Shown: in pieces, positions 44,530 through 54,429 of the stretch
Layout: each line of letters begins with the position of its first letter
How positions within the stretch are numbered: the first letter of the stretch is position 1
Assembly: GCA_036365515.1 (NCBI GenBank)
Contig: CM070877.1
Coordinates: 71,732,022 to 71,796,021, forward strand
Source of the DNA: Torymus aiolomorphi
Taxonomy: Eukaryota > Arthropoda > Insecta > Hymenoptera > Torymidae
Reading direction: 5' to 3'
DNA: 64,000 nucleotides
Made by a program: the position numbers and the translations under genes
Notes under the pieces: model-generated
What the model was told of the DNA's origin: nothing
What the model saw: only the letters and a program-made list of their open reading frames with translations
Databases searched by the model: none

Positions 44530-44569
44530 GGTATAAAAGACCCTGCAAAGCCATCTGATTAGTCAGTCA
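44530..44569 (+). promoter_or_regulatory. Promoter of the exonuclease-like gene
   Basis: TATAAAAG at 44532 and TCAGTCAAC at 44563 are about 31 bp apart. The ATG follows four bases after TCAGTCA, so the 5' leader would be very short. Confidence 0.65.
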
Positions 44570-44571
44570 AC

Positions 44572-45135
44572 ATGGAGTACGTGCTGGATGTGCAAGGGTT
44601 CAAGAAACCTATCAATGAATTTGTTGTCAAAGAATTAGCCATTGTGCCTCTGAGTGGAAACGTGAAACCAGCGGTGTTTACCTTCAAGCCACCCACACCG
44701 TGGTGTAGACTTTCAGCAAAATATAAGAGTCAAAACTGCTGGTTGGAGCGTAATTATCACGGTTTATCATGGAGCTCTGGCGAATTGCCATATGAAGAAC
44801 TCGAAAATGTGCTACGCAACAGTCTACATGATGCAAGTGTTGTTTATGTTAAAGGCCTGGAGAAAAAACAATGGCTTGAACAATATAACCTCAACGCATA
44901 TGATATGAGTGACATGCGCTGTTCATCACTACAGAGACTCAAGTTTGATGTGTTGGAGCAGCTATGCCCACATCATAGACTTGCTTATAAGGCAAATTGT
45001 ACATATAAGAATGTACTATTGCTCAGAAAATTTTATCATGATAATACTCCATCACTAGAAAGATCGCTCAAGATATTTTGGCATGAGAACTCAACTTCTT
45101 CGTCAACATTTAGATTCAAGCCTTGTAAAAGCTAG
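44572..45135 (+). CDS. RNase H/exonuclease-like protein linked to Polintons
   Basis: 187 residues. The start V-L-D-V-Q-G-F and the following K-E-L-A-I, then F-K-P-P-x-P-W, W-L-E-R-N-Y-H-G-L-S-W and V-K-G-L-E-K-K-x-W-L, belong to a small family that I associate with Polinton-like and insect large-DNA-virus sequences. The strand-then-acidic start resembles the first motif of DEDD-type 3'-5' exonucleases, but Q stands where Glu is usual, so activity is uncertain. Two C-terminal Cys-His groups could bind metal. AATAAA lies about 30 bp downstream. Function is inferred only. Confidence 0.55.
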   Translation: MEYVLDVQGFKKPINEFVVKELAIVPLSGNVKPAVFTFKPPTPWCRLSAKYKSQNCWLERNYHGLSWSSGELPYEELENVLRNSLHDASVVYVKGLEKKQWLEQYNLNAYDMSDMRCSSLQRLKFDVLEQLCPHHRLAYKANCTYKNVLLLRKFYHDNTPSLERSLKIFWHENSTSSSTFRFKPCKS

Positions 45136-45159
45136 AGTGTCGAATGATATTTTGTTTAT

Positions 45160-45172
45160 AACTATAAATAAA
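45160..45172 (+). terminator. Polyadenylation signal after the morphogenesis module
   Basis: Overlapping ATAAATAAATC follows the last stop codon by about 30 bp in AT-rich sequence. Confidence 0.45.
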
Positions 45173-45399
45173 TCTTGAAAATAGATTCATGGCTTGTGTA
45201 ACATCGAGGCTGATCATTATCTTGTAAATATTGATAGAATCACTACTCACACAAATTATATATTCTTAACATATAAAATATAATTGAATATATGTCATAT
45301 TTCATTAATCAAATTAAAATTATTTATAAAAAATACAAATGTAATTGAAACTAATCTTTATATTTATTATTAATAAAATTTCATATTATATATTTTGAA

Positions 45400-46290
45400 T
45401 TACAAAAGTTAAAAGTACATAAAAAAATATTTTTTTTTACAAAAGTAAAAACTTAGGCAAGAATAAGTTTGGTTTAGTATTTCATATATGTACTTAATTC
45501 CTTACTAACAAACACCTTAACTTCTGCAAACTAGGTCTATAAAAATCTTTCCAAAAATTATGAATGAAAACAAATGATTTCTTAACAATAATTATTATGA
45601 AAGATCTACAGAATCTATGAAAAATGATTCCTTCAAAAAGAAAGCATTAACATCTTTTTCTCTAAAATATATTTAATTTATTTGTTTATCATTTATCTAA
45701 AATTAATTTGTAGGAATCAGAAAACTTTCTACGAAAATATAAAATAAGGCAAGTATAAGTTTTACCAGGAATCTATAAGAATTAAAAGAATTATTTTCAT
45801 ATGACTTTACAACTTCCCTCCCTTTCTCCCACCCTCTCTCTCTCTCTCGCTTCCCTCTCTTTCCCTCCCTCTCCCTCTTTCGCTCCCTCAACAGGTGTCA
45901 AACTCTGTACTAAGAACTTTAATGTGGGCCTAAATATTTTTTTAAAACAATCAGTAAAACAAATAGTATTGTTAATAAAACTTTCTACAAAAGTATAAAC
46001 TAATGCAAGTACGAGTTTAAAAGTATAATTTATACTTTTACTCTTAAAAAGATGTAAAATCTCTCTAAAAGAATTTTTTAACAAAAGTAAAAACTTAAAC
46101 AATTATACACAATGTAATTATCGCCCCTCTCTCTCGATCGCTTGCTCCCTCCTCTCACTCTCCCTCAACATATGTCACACTCTGAACCAAGAACTTTAAT
46201 GAGAACCTAAATATTTTTTTAAAACAATCAGTAAAACAAATAGTATTATTAACCTCTCTCTCCCTCTCTCTCAACATCCGTGAAACTGAC
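45400..46290. repeat. Polypyrimidine-bearing complex repeat, cluster 1
   Basis: Blocks recur in order: ACAAAAGTAAAAACTTAGGC-like, a long TC/CCT tract (45813-45892, 46126-46165, 46252-46272), CAACATCCGTCAAACT-like, and ACTTTAATGAGAGCTTAAAT-like. The same cassette reappears at 53440-55000 and, inverted, at 57240-57800. Confidence 0.8.
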
Positions 46291-46639
46291 AAGGAGGGAC
46301 CAAGGAGTGTGGATCCTGGATTTTCATGACACCAGGTCTAAGAGGCTTCTTTTATCATAAAAAGAGACTGTGTCAAGGTTTTTAGACCAATGGGCTTCCT
46401 GTGAAAAGATACAGCTATGGGAAGTTACAAATTTTAGCTGTTTTTGCTTATTTTATGATTTCACACCGATGATTGCATTCAAACATATGCCCATCACTTT
46501 ATATCTATCTATTCACTCTCTTACTACCTTAAATATGATAAATACATCTTGTTTTATCAACTACAACTGTTTTATAAATTGCTTTTTATTTATTAACAGG
46601 AATTTAACATCCAGATCCAGTTAAAAATAGAAATATATA

Positions 46640-47440
46640 CATAATTCATCACAACCGTCTACTTTTCCCAAATAATCTTTAATCAACATAGGAATCATTT
46701 TTTTATGTTATTCTATCTCTTTATAATTACATCTAGTTATAAATAATATGCCACTTTAATATTAATGATTTGATATAGGAATAAATAATTAATTTTTTCG
46801 ATAAAGTACAGAAGTTGGAAACTATCCATTAAAATTAGCATTCAGAAAGCTACATATACATTTTCATAATTGACATAATAATATAATGATTACTTGAAAT
46901 TTATTTTACTTACATTATTTGTATAACATTCACCTTTAGGGAATAAAATATACCTGACAGCCGAAGTCCAATAAATATTTTGAGAGGTTAGTTGTAATAC
47001 TGAAATGATATTAATCATTTTCACTTGAATAACTTTTCAGACACATAATTCATCACAACCATCTACTTTTCCCAAATGATCTTTAAACAACATCGGAATC
47101 ATATTTCTTTGTGTTATTCTATCTCTTTATAATTACATCTAGTTATAAATAATATGCCACTTTAATATTAATGATTTGATGTGAGAATAAATTATTAATT
47201 TTTCAAATAAAGTACAGACGTTTGAAACTATCCATTAAAATTAGCGTTCAGAAAGCTACATATACATTTTCCTAATTGACATAATAATTGAAAAATTACT
47301 TGAAATTTATTTTACTTACATTATTTGTCTCACATTCACCTTTTGGAAATAAAATATATCTCACAGACGTAGTCCAATAAATATTTTACGACATGATATT
47401 AATTATTTTCACTTGAATAACTTTTCAGACTCATAATTCA
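46640..47440. repeat. About 403-bp tandem duplication
   Basis: CATAATTCATCACAACCRTC starts units near 46640 and 47044, and a third partial start is near 47430. The copies differ at scattered positions. No coding capacity is seen. Confidence 0.85.
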
Positions 47441-47647
47441 TATTATATATCTTTTTAATATATTTGAATAACATTACTTCTATCATATTCATCTCTTATG
47501 ATTTAATATTACTTTAGGTCTTCAAACCAATATTGATGAAGTCCGCAAAAAATTATATATTTATTCCTTCTCATGGCTCATTTGTATACCTGAAATAAGA
47601 TAATCGTACACAAAGCTTAATTCTTAATTTTTTAAATACTGTTACTT

Positions 47648-48065
47648 ATGAGGCGTTTCGCCTCAACTCTCTCAGCGCGGCGCACTAGCGTCAAATCATG
47701 CTATTTTCAAGTCGTGTTTACGATATCAATATGCATTTCAAAAAATTATGTGATAAGCGTTTCCGACGTATTTTTTCCTCAGCTTTCCAATGGCGTAGGT
47801 GGTTTTTCCGAAATTTTCCATTTTCCCCCCCAACAAGTATAAAACATACTATATCTCGAAAAGTATATTTTTAATATTTTTTTTTACCCCCTAGATCGAA
47901 AGCTGAACATTTTTTAGGTCGGAAAGGATTTTTTTCAGAATTTGCTCGAATGTTATTTTAGAGAAACAGAACGCGAAAGAGCAGACGCAGCGTCTCCTTC
48001 GCGCGCGGTTTTCGGCGCGCTGTACACCGCGTGGACTAGATGCATTTCGCTCTCTAACAACCACT
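47648..48065. repeat. Dispersed repeat, left member of an inverted pair
   Basis: GAGGCGTTTCGCCTCAACTC at 47650 begins about 415 bp that recur in reverse orientation at 58255-58675. Shared blocks include GAGCAGACGCAGCGTCTCCT and ATATCTCGAAAAGTATATTT. It is non-coding. Confidence 0.85.
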
Positions 48066-48113
48066 GAAAATTTTGATTTCCTTAATAATAGCAACAATAA
48101 ACTAGTATTTATA

Positions 48114-49982
48114 TTAATAATTCTTTTTTTTTAAAGTAGATAATTTTATTTTGTTTTGTTTTACGGGTTTTTTAGGGAAGATTTGATATTCTGAACTCAT
48201 TGACGTTTTTTTTAGTATTAATGTTGTTTTATTCATTGGAATAACGTCATGGTACTGTAAAGTTCCCGGTATAGATTTAATTTTACTTAACCTTGATTTT
48301 AGTTTCGAAACGGCTTTTTCATAGGTCTCTTTAGTGCTGTAAAAAACTTTAGTTTTTTTGCAATTACGTAAAGCCCAGTTGTAAAGATCTTCTGGTGTTA
48401 AAATATGATTACTCGAAGAGAGTTGAAGACTTGCTCTTTTCGCCCCTCTTTCCAAATTTGCGCCTATACCATCGCACGCACCTTTACCGTGCGCTGTTGC
48501 ATGAAAATGCCATTCAGCAGGAACTCCAAAATCTTTTTGATGAAACAGAAGATTTTGGAAGGTAGACTTGTTCTTAAAATGCTGACCTGCTCCATCAGTT
48601 AAGTAATAAATTTTCTTGACTATGAAATTACTTTTTAAATACGATATTATAATTTTTTGATATTCATAAACAGCAACAGTATCGTGATTTAGATTATCAG
48701 AAATTATAGCAATGCTTATATGTTTAAGATCTTGATTTTCGTTATAATATACCACTGTTGTAAAAACTGTTGCTTGATTATTGTTCCAGTGGAACGATTG
48801 TGTTGAATTTTGCACTATAAACGCATAGTTTTCTGCAAAATCACAACAAACAAGGAATTCTCCTTTTGAAGGTTTTTTTCAAATCGCTTAAGAAAAGATA
48901 TTGTTCTCTCGCAAAGAAGTCATGAGTTTTAAATTTTATTAATTTTTCTCCCAGTATGTTCATGAATTCATAAACATTTACAGTTGTAGATACTATTGTG
49001 CAACGATCTGTCTGAAGCCATGACTCATACTGTATTTGAAAAATATCATTTCTCTCAAAACATTCAAGCAAATGTTTCCGTAATACAGGCATATTGGGGC
49101 AATCTAAACAGTCTCCCAAGTAACATTTCGAACTAGCATTACTACATACGATTGCTTGGATGCAATCGTGGTAGTTTTTAAGAAATAGTCGAGTACCTTC
49201 AGTTAAACTCTGTAAATTAATAGCATTTAACATCAGCTTGATATTTTCGTGGTGTACACATACGCATACATTATGCGTACCACTGCTTCCCGCTAGAACA
49301 CAATGCGGCGGCCTCAATTGAGTAAATTTAGTGAAGCCAATATTAACAGATTCATGCTCTTTTTTAAATAAACAATAAATTTCACGTAAATTACCAAGTA
49401 GTAACCTTTTCTGTACATGTTCTCTTTTACCATTATCCTGCTTAACAGATATACAATCTTTTAATCCGGGCATTACACGACTAATATCGTCCCTCTCATA
49501 AAAACGTTTAACATAATCTACACTTTCAACTGGAAATATTTTGCCCCTTTTCTTTTCAGGTTTTGAAAAAATTCCACTTTCAGTTACTAACTTTTTCGCT
49601 TCTCGAGCTTCCCACTCAGTACAACCGAACTCTCTGATTAAGTCTCTGCGAGACCAAAAATCAGGAGCAAGCGTGAGTAGCTGAATTTTATCTTCCTTAC
49701 CCGGTGATTCTAAAAATTTTTTTTTTAATTGGTTGAGAACTGCCACGCCTGCTTTATGATATTCATCAGTACATTCAATTTTAGCTTTTTGGCATCGCAT
49801 GAAGGTAAATCTAACTTATGTTTATAAAGTTGACGTTGACAGTTGGAACAAATTTTCGCGTTTTCTGGTACGAGGGGATACGCACTCCTAAATATTGAAG
49901 GAAAATTCGACAAATTTTTACGCACAGAGTGATTAATTTTATTAAAAGGATTTATGCATTTCAGTTTCAAAGCTGGATCCAT
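48114..49982 (-). pseudogene. DDE-type transposase (D-F-A-E-N-Y / T-D-G-A-G family), frameshifted
   Basis: An N-terminal part (49982-49725) has C-S-N-C. The main frame (49800-48841) has several C-x-C pairs (V-C-V-C-V-H-H, C-L-D-C). A one-base shift near 48850-48880 leads into C-D-F-A-E-N-Y, then Y-L-T-D-G-A-G-Q-H-F-K-N and A-T-A-H-G-K-G-A-C-D-G-I-G, which I read as the three catalytic regions. The tail is Lys-rich. The family is common in insect and cnidarian genomes; I cannot name its superfamily. One shift in the catalytic half and one near 49790 make it inactive as read; both could be base-call errors in homopolymers. Confidence 0.6.
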
Positions 49983-50214
49983 TTCAGTAGCGAGAAAATA
50001 AATGCAATAAATAAACCAAAAATAAATTATGATTTAATCAGCAAACACACGAAGAACACAAATATAACGGAAACAGCGTTAAAATTCTTAAACAATTTTA
50101 AGGATAACAAAGATCGAAAATTCATCAGACTTATATAATTGGATACAACAAATTACTTTCGGGCAAAAATTTTCTATACGCAAGCCACCTATCGGGTAAA
50201 AAGTAAGTGAGAAG

Positions 50215-50470
50215 CGTTGCGTCTGCTATTTCAAATTGATTGTAATGTTTTTGCTTCCTCAAAGAGGAAGCTTTGTAACGGTGAAAAAATTTTCGAAAAA
50301 AAAGTCTTCAAAAAGATGTTTTATGGTGGTATATGTGTATATTATTTGATTTTGATGATTTTTGATTTCGTGGATGTATGTATGTGTGTGTGTGCGTGTG
50401 TGTGTGTGTATATTTCAACTCTTAATATCTCCGAAACTAATCAACCGATTTTCGTCGGGTAAAGCTTATT
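50215..50470. repeat. Dispersed element with internal GT microsatellite (inverted relative of 33340-33590)
   Basis: GCTTCCTCAAAGAGGAAGCTTTG near 50252 and a (GT)n run at about 50383-50410 have the same order and spacing, inverted, as at 33428-33590. Non-coding. Confidence 0.65.
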
Positions 50471-51560
50471 CGCTTCGTCTTGCGGCAAAAGGAAAGTACC
50501 CTGATGGATTTGGGATTTTATTGATTTTCTTTTGTTTTATAACCAAAAACGATTTTGAATTTTTAGTTTTTTTGATTTTTTCGTATCTTATAGTAATTAT
50601 TACATAAAATAATATACTTCTCTTAAAAGGTATTCAAATTACCTACATTTTCTTTTTTTAAAATTTAAAATTTAAAATATCTTCACTCTGTCATTTGTTA
50701 TTAATGAAAACTTTTTTATATTTAAAAAATTAATATCTCAAAAAATAATTTATTTATCGACTTGAAATTTTAACTGTTACTTATTACACTTGTTGGTGGC
50801 AATATTGTGTTGCAATTTTAAGTGATTATCTATATGAATATCAAGGAACGCGGGAGCGTTCCGAAGGCAAGTATAGAAGAGCCTTAGGACGACCGCGTGA
50901 TGATATACATTGAAATGGATGTACGAGAAATTCTATGAGCTTATACACCTATTGCGCTAGTTTTAACTATATAACATATCCCTCTTAATCGAAAGCCATT
51001 TCATTGCTCTACTCAAATCAAAAGATTTTATTTAAAAAGATTATCTCATTCAAAAGATATAAGGGACTGAATTTTTTTTTGTCGGCTTTCCGATTTCTTA
51101 ACTTTCTCCATGGTATTCAGCCTCGCATCCGGTTTTTCCCGACTTCCTGTGACGTCATATATGTTATGTATATATATATACACACATACAATCACCAGGA
51201 ATTAATGGCCATGAAGAGTTAAGCAGTGATAATGGCCGTATAATAATAAAGAAAGACAAAAGAAAGAGAAAGATAAAAATATAGATAGAGAGAGAGGGAG
51301 AGAAGAAGAGACATAAACATATGTATATTTTTTATTATATACAGTATATATGTTTATTAGTACATAACCTCTCTCTATGTATATATCTCTATATATGTAT
51401 TTACATATATTATGAACATAATATCTGTGGCTTCCCGGAATAACGACCTAACCCACTTGTACGTGTTTTCGAGAAATCGACGTTTTTAAATTTCTGTCAT
51501 GACACTTCACATGTAAGATCGAATTGCGCGAGATGAGTCATAACAATGTAGACTTTTACA
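50471..51560. other. Non-coding stretch with purine run
   Basis: A GA-rich run at about 51247-51310 and TA-rich runs after it. No gene recognised. Confidence 0.4.
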
Positions 51561-51574
51561 AAGGTATAGAGTAC

Positions 51575-51835
51575 TCGGCTCGGACCTCGGTCGAGCCTCG
51601 GCTAGAACTCGGCTCGGACCTCGGCTTTACCTCGGCTCGGACCTCGGCTTTACCTCGGCTGGGACCTCGGCTCGGACCTCGGCTTTATCTCGGCTCGGAC
51701 CTCGGCTCCAGCCCCGGATTTGCCGCGGCTCGAGCCGAGGTACAGCCGAGGTGCTGCCGAGGCTAATCCGAGGCACACCCGCGGTTAGCTTCACGCGAAT
51801 TCGAGGCTCATCCGAACTGTACCCGAGGAACTCGA
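51575..51835. repeat. GC-rich GCTCGGACCTCG 12-mer array with strand switch
   Basis: From 51575 units of GCTCGGACCTCG and GCTTTACCTCG repeat. After about 51725 the sequence changes to the complementary sense (GAGCCGAGG, CAGCCGAGG), so the array is partly self-complementary. It directly precedes the 90-bp satellite. Confidence 0.8.
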
Positions 51836-51840
51836 GGTAA

Positions 51841-53320
51841 AGCTTTCGGGGTAGCCGAGATTATGTCTAGGTGGTGCGCTCCGTAGTTTTTTATCTCTAG
51901 GTATTGGAACGCATCGAATGCGTGGTCTAGGTCTTTGGGGTGGCCGATGACGGAGTCTAGGTTGTGCGCTCCGTAGTTTTTTGCATTTAGATGTCACGGC
52001 GCATCTAATAGGAGGTCCAGGTGTTCGGGGTAGCCGAGGATGATGTCTAGGTGGTGAGCACCGTAGTTTTTTGCATTTATATGTCAGCGCGCATTTTACA
52101 GGAAGTCTAGGTGTTCGAGGTAGCCGATGACGATGTCTAGGTGGTGCGCTTCGTAGTTTTTTACCTCTAGGTATTGGAACGCATCGAATCCGTGGTCTAG
52201 GTCTTTGGGGTGGCCGATGATGGAGTCTAAGTTGTGCGCTCCGTAGGTTTTTGCGATTAGATCTCAGGGTGCATCTAATACGTGGTCCAGGTGTTCGGGG
52301 TAGCCGATGATGATGTCTAGGTGGTGCGCTCCGTAGTTTTTTGCATTTAGATGTCACGGCGCATCTAATAGGAGGTCCAGGTGTTCGGGGTAGCCGAGGA
52401 TGATGTCTAGGTGGTGCGCACCGTAGTTTTTTGCATTTATATGTCAGCGCGCATTTTACAGGAAGTCCAGGTGTTCGGAGTAGCCGAGGATGATGTCTAG
52501 GTGGTGCGCACCGTAGCTTTTTGCATTTATATGTCAGGGTTCATTTTATAGGAGGTCCAGGTGTTCGAGGTAGCCGATGACGATGTCTAGGTGGTGCGCT
52601 CCGTAGTTTTTTGCATTTAGATGTCACGGTGCATCTAATAGGAGGTCCAGGTGTTCGGGGTAGCCGAGGATGATGTCTAGGTGGTGCGCACCGTAGTTTT
52701 TTGCATTTATATGTCAGCGCGCATTTTACAGGAAGTCCAGGTGTTCGGAGTAGCCGAGGATGATGGCTAGGTGGTGCGCACCGGAGCTTTTGCATTTATA
52801 TGTCAGTGCGCATTGTACAGGAATTCTAGGTGTTCGAGGTAGCCGATGACGATGTCTAGGTGGTGCGCTTCGTAGTTTTTTACCTCTAGGTATTGGAACG
52901 CATCGAATGCGTGGTCTAGGTCTTTGGGGTGGCCGATAATGGAGTCTAGGTTGTGCGCTCCGTATTTTTTTGCGATTAGATCTCAGGGTGCATCTAATAC
53001 ATGGTCCAGGTGTTCGGGATAGTCGATCAGGTGCGCACCGTAGCTTTTTGCATTTATATGTCAGGGCGTATTTTACAGGAAGTCCAGGTGTTCCAGGTAG
53101 CCGATGACGATGTCTAGGTGGTGCGCTCCGTAGTTTTTTGCATTTAGATGTCAGGGCGAATGTAATAGGAGGTCCAGGTGTTCGAGGTAGCCGATGACGA
53201 TGTCTACGTATTGCGCTCCGTAGTTTTTTGCATTTAGATGTCAGGGCGCATGTAATAGTAGGTCCAGGTGTTCGAGGTAGCCTTTGACGAGGTCTAGGTG
53301 GTGCGCTCCATAGTAGGTTC
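51841..53320 (-). repeat. 90-bp satellite, about 17 units, open on the minus strand as 30-residue repeats
   Basis: The marker GTGGTGCGC(T/A) recurs at 51871, 51961, 52051, 52141 and so on at 90-bp steps, with an 89-bp step at 52860 and one short unit near 53029. Three subtypes exist (TTGCATTTAGATGTCA, TACCTCTAGGTATTGG, GCGATTAGATCTCAGG). Since 90 is divisible by three, the minus strand has long frames of basic Pro/Arg repeats (L-P-R-T-P-G-P-P-I-R core). No signal peptide, domain or promoter supports a gene, so I call it a satellite. Confidence 0.9.
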
Positions 53321-53439
53321 ATTTTCTTCGACAGTGGTTATTACATGCAAGATCAGAAGTATATTTGTACTTTGAAATGAAAATATAAATAAAGTCTCCA
53401 CAAAAAGTTGAAAAAATTTTTTCCTTTTTTTAATTTTAA

Positions 53440-54429
53440 TTTTTCTATTCTTATATAGTCTCTTCAAAAATTGTGAAATCTATTTAAAAAAACATTTTAC
53501 AAAAGTTAAAACTAAGGCAAGTATTAGACTTTATCCCTCCCTCTCTCTCCCTTCCTCCCTCTCTACATCCCGCTCCACCTCTCTCCCTTCCGCTCTCTCT
53601 CTCCCTCTCTCTCTCTCCCTCTCTCTCTCTCTCTCTCACTCTTCCTCCCTCTTTCACCCCTGTTTCTCTCGCCCTCTCTCTATCCCTCCCTCTCTTTACC
53701 TCCCCCTCTCTCTTCTCTCCCACTCTCTTAACATCCGTCAAACTGAGTGCCAAAAATTTTAATAAGAGCTTAAATATTTTTTAAAACCATCAACATGTTT
53801 TTAAAAGCTAAATTTTTAAGTACGGTCTAACAACCCAATTTTTCTTGTCCTTTTAATTCTTCTAGTCTCATCTATTCAATAAGCACTCTCTACAAATGGT
53901 AATAATTTTTTTCCTGACTGTACAAATAAAACAAACATTATTTATAATGTACTTTTACTCTTAATTAAAAAGTTGTGAAATCTCGATCTCTAAAAAATTT
54001 TTTTACAAAAGTAAAAACTAAACTCTCGGAAACTACTGTATGACTGTTCTCAAAAATGTATTCAAATTTTGTCATCTTTCTATACAAATTAAACACAAGA
54101 AAGTACTGAAATAATATAAAACTTTCTACGAAAGTATAAAATAAGGCAAGTATAGACGTTTTTTCTGTATAATCTACTCGGAAACTACTGTATGACTGTT
54201 CTCAAAAATGTATTCAAATTTTGTCATCTTTCTATACAAATTAAACACAAGAAAGTACTGAAATAATATAAAACTTTCTACGAAAGTATAAAATAAGGCA
54301 AGTATAGACGTTTTTTCTGTATAATCTACTATGAAATACTAGTGAAAAAGTCTTTTACTTCTTTTAATAAATATAACGTTTTCGCACTAGGCAATTATTA
54401 TTTTCTCTTAAAAGTTGTGAAATCTATCT
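53440..54429. repeat. Polypyrimidine-bearing complex repeat, cluster 2
   Basis: The cassette described at 45400-46290 recurs here, with a TC-rich tract at 53531-53728. It includes an apparently perfect 154-bp tandem duplication whose units begin CTCGGAAACTACTG at 54023 and 54177. Confidence 0.85.

Larger units (their letters stand above)
40389..45135. mobile_element. Polinton/Maverick (adintovirus-like) morphogenesis module
   Basis: Five intact genes lie in 4.75 kb: packaging ATPase (-), PLA2-protease fusion (+), penton-like protein (+), major capsid protein (+) and an exonuclease-like protein (+). The ATPase, protease and two capsid types are the virion hallmark set of Polintons. No protein-primed DNA polymerase B or retroviral-type integrase is found elsewhere in the window, and no terminal repeats were identified, so the element limits are unknown. 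All five frames are free of stops, unlike most other elements here. Confidence 0.88.

Noticed and set aside
51791..53322. Pro/Arg-rich proteins from the 90-bp array as genes
   Set aside because: No promoter, signal or flanking exon is visible; kept as a finding, not as a CDS.
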